This document shows positions 33,299-34,198 of a DNA stretch of 34,198 nt, one piece after another. The translations under genes were made by a program, and so were the position numbers. The notes beneath the pieces are model-generated. The model saw only the letters and a list, made by a program, of their open reading frames with translations, did no database searches and was not told where the DNA came from. Origin of the DNA: Lachnospiraceae bacterium (GTDB taxonomy: Bacteria; Bacillota; Clostridia; Lachnospirales; Lachnospiraceae); assembly GCA_021772075.1 (NCBI GenBank), contig JAETNQ010000037.1, forward strand, positions 1 through 34,198, in the 5' to 3' direction. Position 1 is the stretch's first letter; each line of letters begins with the position of its first letter.

Positions 33299-34198
33299 AT
33301 GTCTGTAAATATGATACATGCCGCACAGAATGCCGGGCCGGATACAGGAAGACTGAAAGTCAGCGTAACTTCTTCGCTGGGGCTTATTCCGGTTACGGAT
33401 GCCAGAGTGAAAATTGCTTATAAAGGAATGCCCGATTCCACAATCGAAATATTGAATACCGATATGTCCGGGCAGACAGAGGAGATATCGCTGCCGGCGC
33501 CGCCTTTGGAATATAGTCTGGAACCCGGGTCGGAACAGCCTTATTCGGAATACAATATCGAAGTGGATGCGCCGGGCTATGAGCCGGTGACAATTTCGGG
33601 AACAGAGGTTCTGCCGAATTCCCTGGCATTGCAGCCCGTTCAAATGAATCCCATGGAGGTAGAGCAGAGGGAAGAAGAGACAATTGTGATCCCGGATCAT
33701 ACCCTGTATGGGGAATATCCGCCTAAAATTCCGGAGGATGAGATCAAACCGATGGATGAAACCGGGGAAATCGTACTTAGCAGGGTCGTTATTCCGGAGT
33801 ATGTGGTTGTTCATGACGGCGTGCCTTCGGATGCCTCTGCCCCGAACTATTATGTAAAATATAAAGACTATATTAAAAATGTGGCATCCTCGGAGATCTA
33901 TGCCACATGGCCGGAAAGCTCGATTTATGCCAATGTGCTGGCGATCATGTCCGTGACTTTAAACAGGGTATATACGGAGTGGTACCGGAACCGGCGCTGG
34001 CCGCAAGGCGGCATCTGCCGGGCGGCGGCCGGCAATATTCAATATGTAACAGTTCAGCCTTGCATGTTCCTCCTGCCCGTTTCGGCGTCCGGTCTCCGTT
34101 TTGCCTGTCTGTTTTTTTGCAAAATTTTGGATGGGATGTTTCTAAACAAAAGAGGGAAGACAGCGGTGGCGTCCGGGTCGGAAATAAGGGACGTCCTT
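33299..34198 (+). CDS. Cell-wall/peptidoglycan-binding-type protein, partial, disrupted after about 232 residues
   Basis: The frame opens at the ATG at 33299 and runs to the window edge without a stop. Residues 1-232 match a Lachnospiraceae protein type I recall, usually ending in a peptidoglycan-binding domain: a carboxypeptidase-regulatory-like beta domain (LKVSVTSSLGLIPVTDARV), LYGEYPPKIPEDEIKP, VVIPEYVVVHDG, and KNVASSEIYATWPESSIYANVLAIMSVTLNRVYTEWYRNR. After Arg232 (near 33995) relatives continue with a GYDFxIT-type motif, but this sequence reads RWPQGGICRAAAGN and shows no family resemblance. None of the three plus-strand frames restores the motif. The gene is therefore probably interrupted by inserted DNA or a sequence join, and the remaining open frame is fortuitous. 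AGAGG at 33287-33291 is the ribosome binding site, 7 bases from the ATG. Confidence 0.72.
   Translation, partial: MSVNMIHAAQNAGPDTGRLKVSVTSSLGLIPVTDARVKIAYKGMPDSTIEILNTDMSGQTEEISLPAPPLEYSLEPGSEQPYSEYNIEVDAPGYEPVTISGTEVLPNSLALQPVQMNPMEVEQREEETIVIPDHTLYGEYPPKIPEDEIKPMDETGEIVLSRVVIPEYVVVHDGVPSDASAPNYYVKYKDYIKNVASSEIYATWPESSIYANVLAIMSVTLNRVYTEWYRNRRWPQGGICRAAAGNIQYVTVQPCMFLLPVSASGLRFACLFFCKILDGMFLNKRGKTAVASGSEIRDVL
33995..34198. other. Unassigned sequence after the break in the cell-wall gene
   Basis: About 204 bases that do not continue the family of the interrupted gene. The first 40 bases are very GC-rich with partial self-complementarity (CCGGCG, GGCCGC and GCGGCGGCC blocks). The rest is mixed with A/T-rich patches. 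I see no recognisable insertion-sequence end, group II intron start or coding signal. Confidence 0.4.

Noticed and set aside
32609-33814. Long minus-strand open frame (401 codons) opposite the htpG end
   Set aside because: It crosses the htpG end, the hairpin and the next gene, with shadow-type composition and no start signals.
1-34198. CRISPR array, rRNA genes or insertion-sequence ends
   Set aside because: I saw no regularly spaced long repeats, no rRNA sequence and no transposase in either strand.

Overview
This window looks like chromosomal DNA of an anaerobic Firmicute, most likely a member of the Lachnospiraceae or a close clostridial relative. That is an inference from the gene families: a YtaF-type sporulation membrane protein, a CIRCE-controlled htpG, SbcCD, a COG2509-type FAD protein, SpoVK/CbbX-type AAA+ domains, and a cell-wall protein at the right edge that I recognise from this family. 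Strong AGGAGG-like ribosome binding sites and the purine-rich coding strand agree. No database search was possible.

Layout. 1-1240: the inner end of an integrative element, with a tyrosine recombinase reading toward the 3' end of tRNA-Leu(AAG), its likely attachment site. 1470-2501: a minus-strand lipoprotein with Asp-rich metal-binding loops. 2624-8000: a Ca2+-type P-ATPase preceded by three 11-bp-spaced TGCATCA repeats, a convergent ytaF, and an ABC exporter. 8120-11554: a truncated SDR-like gene coupled to a beta-CASP metallo-beta-lactamase nuclease, then thyA-folA closed by a strong terminator. 11607-22486: an accessory block. It holds a three-gene operon (triple-AAA+ ATPase, four-helix membrane protein, membrane-anchored beta-rich protein), then a type I restriction-modification operon hsdM-hsdS-[two small genes]-hsdR. 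The two small genes look like an ADP-ribosyltransferase-type (DUF3990-like) toxin and a DUF3791-like partner. 22520-30834: housekeeping genes again: ilvE with its own promoter and terminator, a PHP-domain hydrolase, sbcD-sbcC, an FAD oxidoreductase and a parvulin-type foldase lipoprotein. 30921-33203: a perfect CIRCE operator, promoter and an htpG with an unusual acidic insertion. 33240-34198: a promoter embedded in a 15-bp hairpin that hides the ribosome binding site of the next gene. That gene's reading frame leaves its family's expected sequence near 33995.

How the parts work together. The 11607-22486 block sits between a terminator and a promoter of ordinary metabolic genes and reads as a defence or stress island. 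The most interesting candidates for undescribed biology are the triple-AAA+/membrane operon, the ART-like pair nested inside the restriction operon, and the SD-sequestering hairpin with an internal promoter downstream of htpG. No gene-free stretch exceeds about 300 bases.
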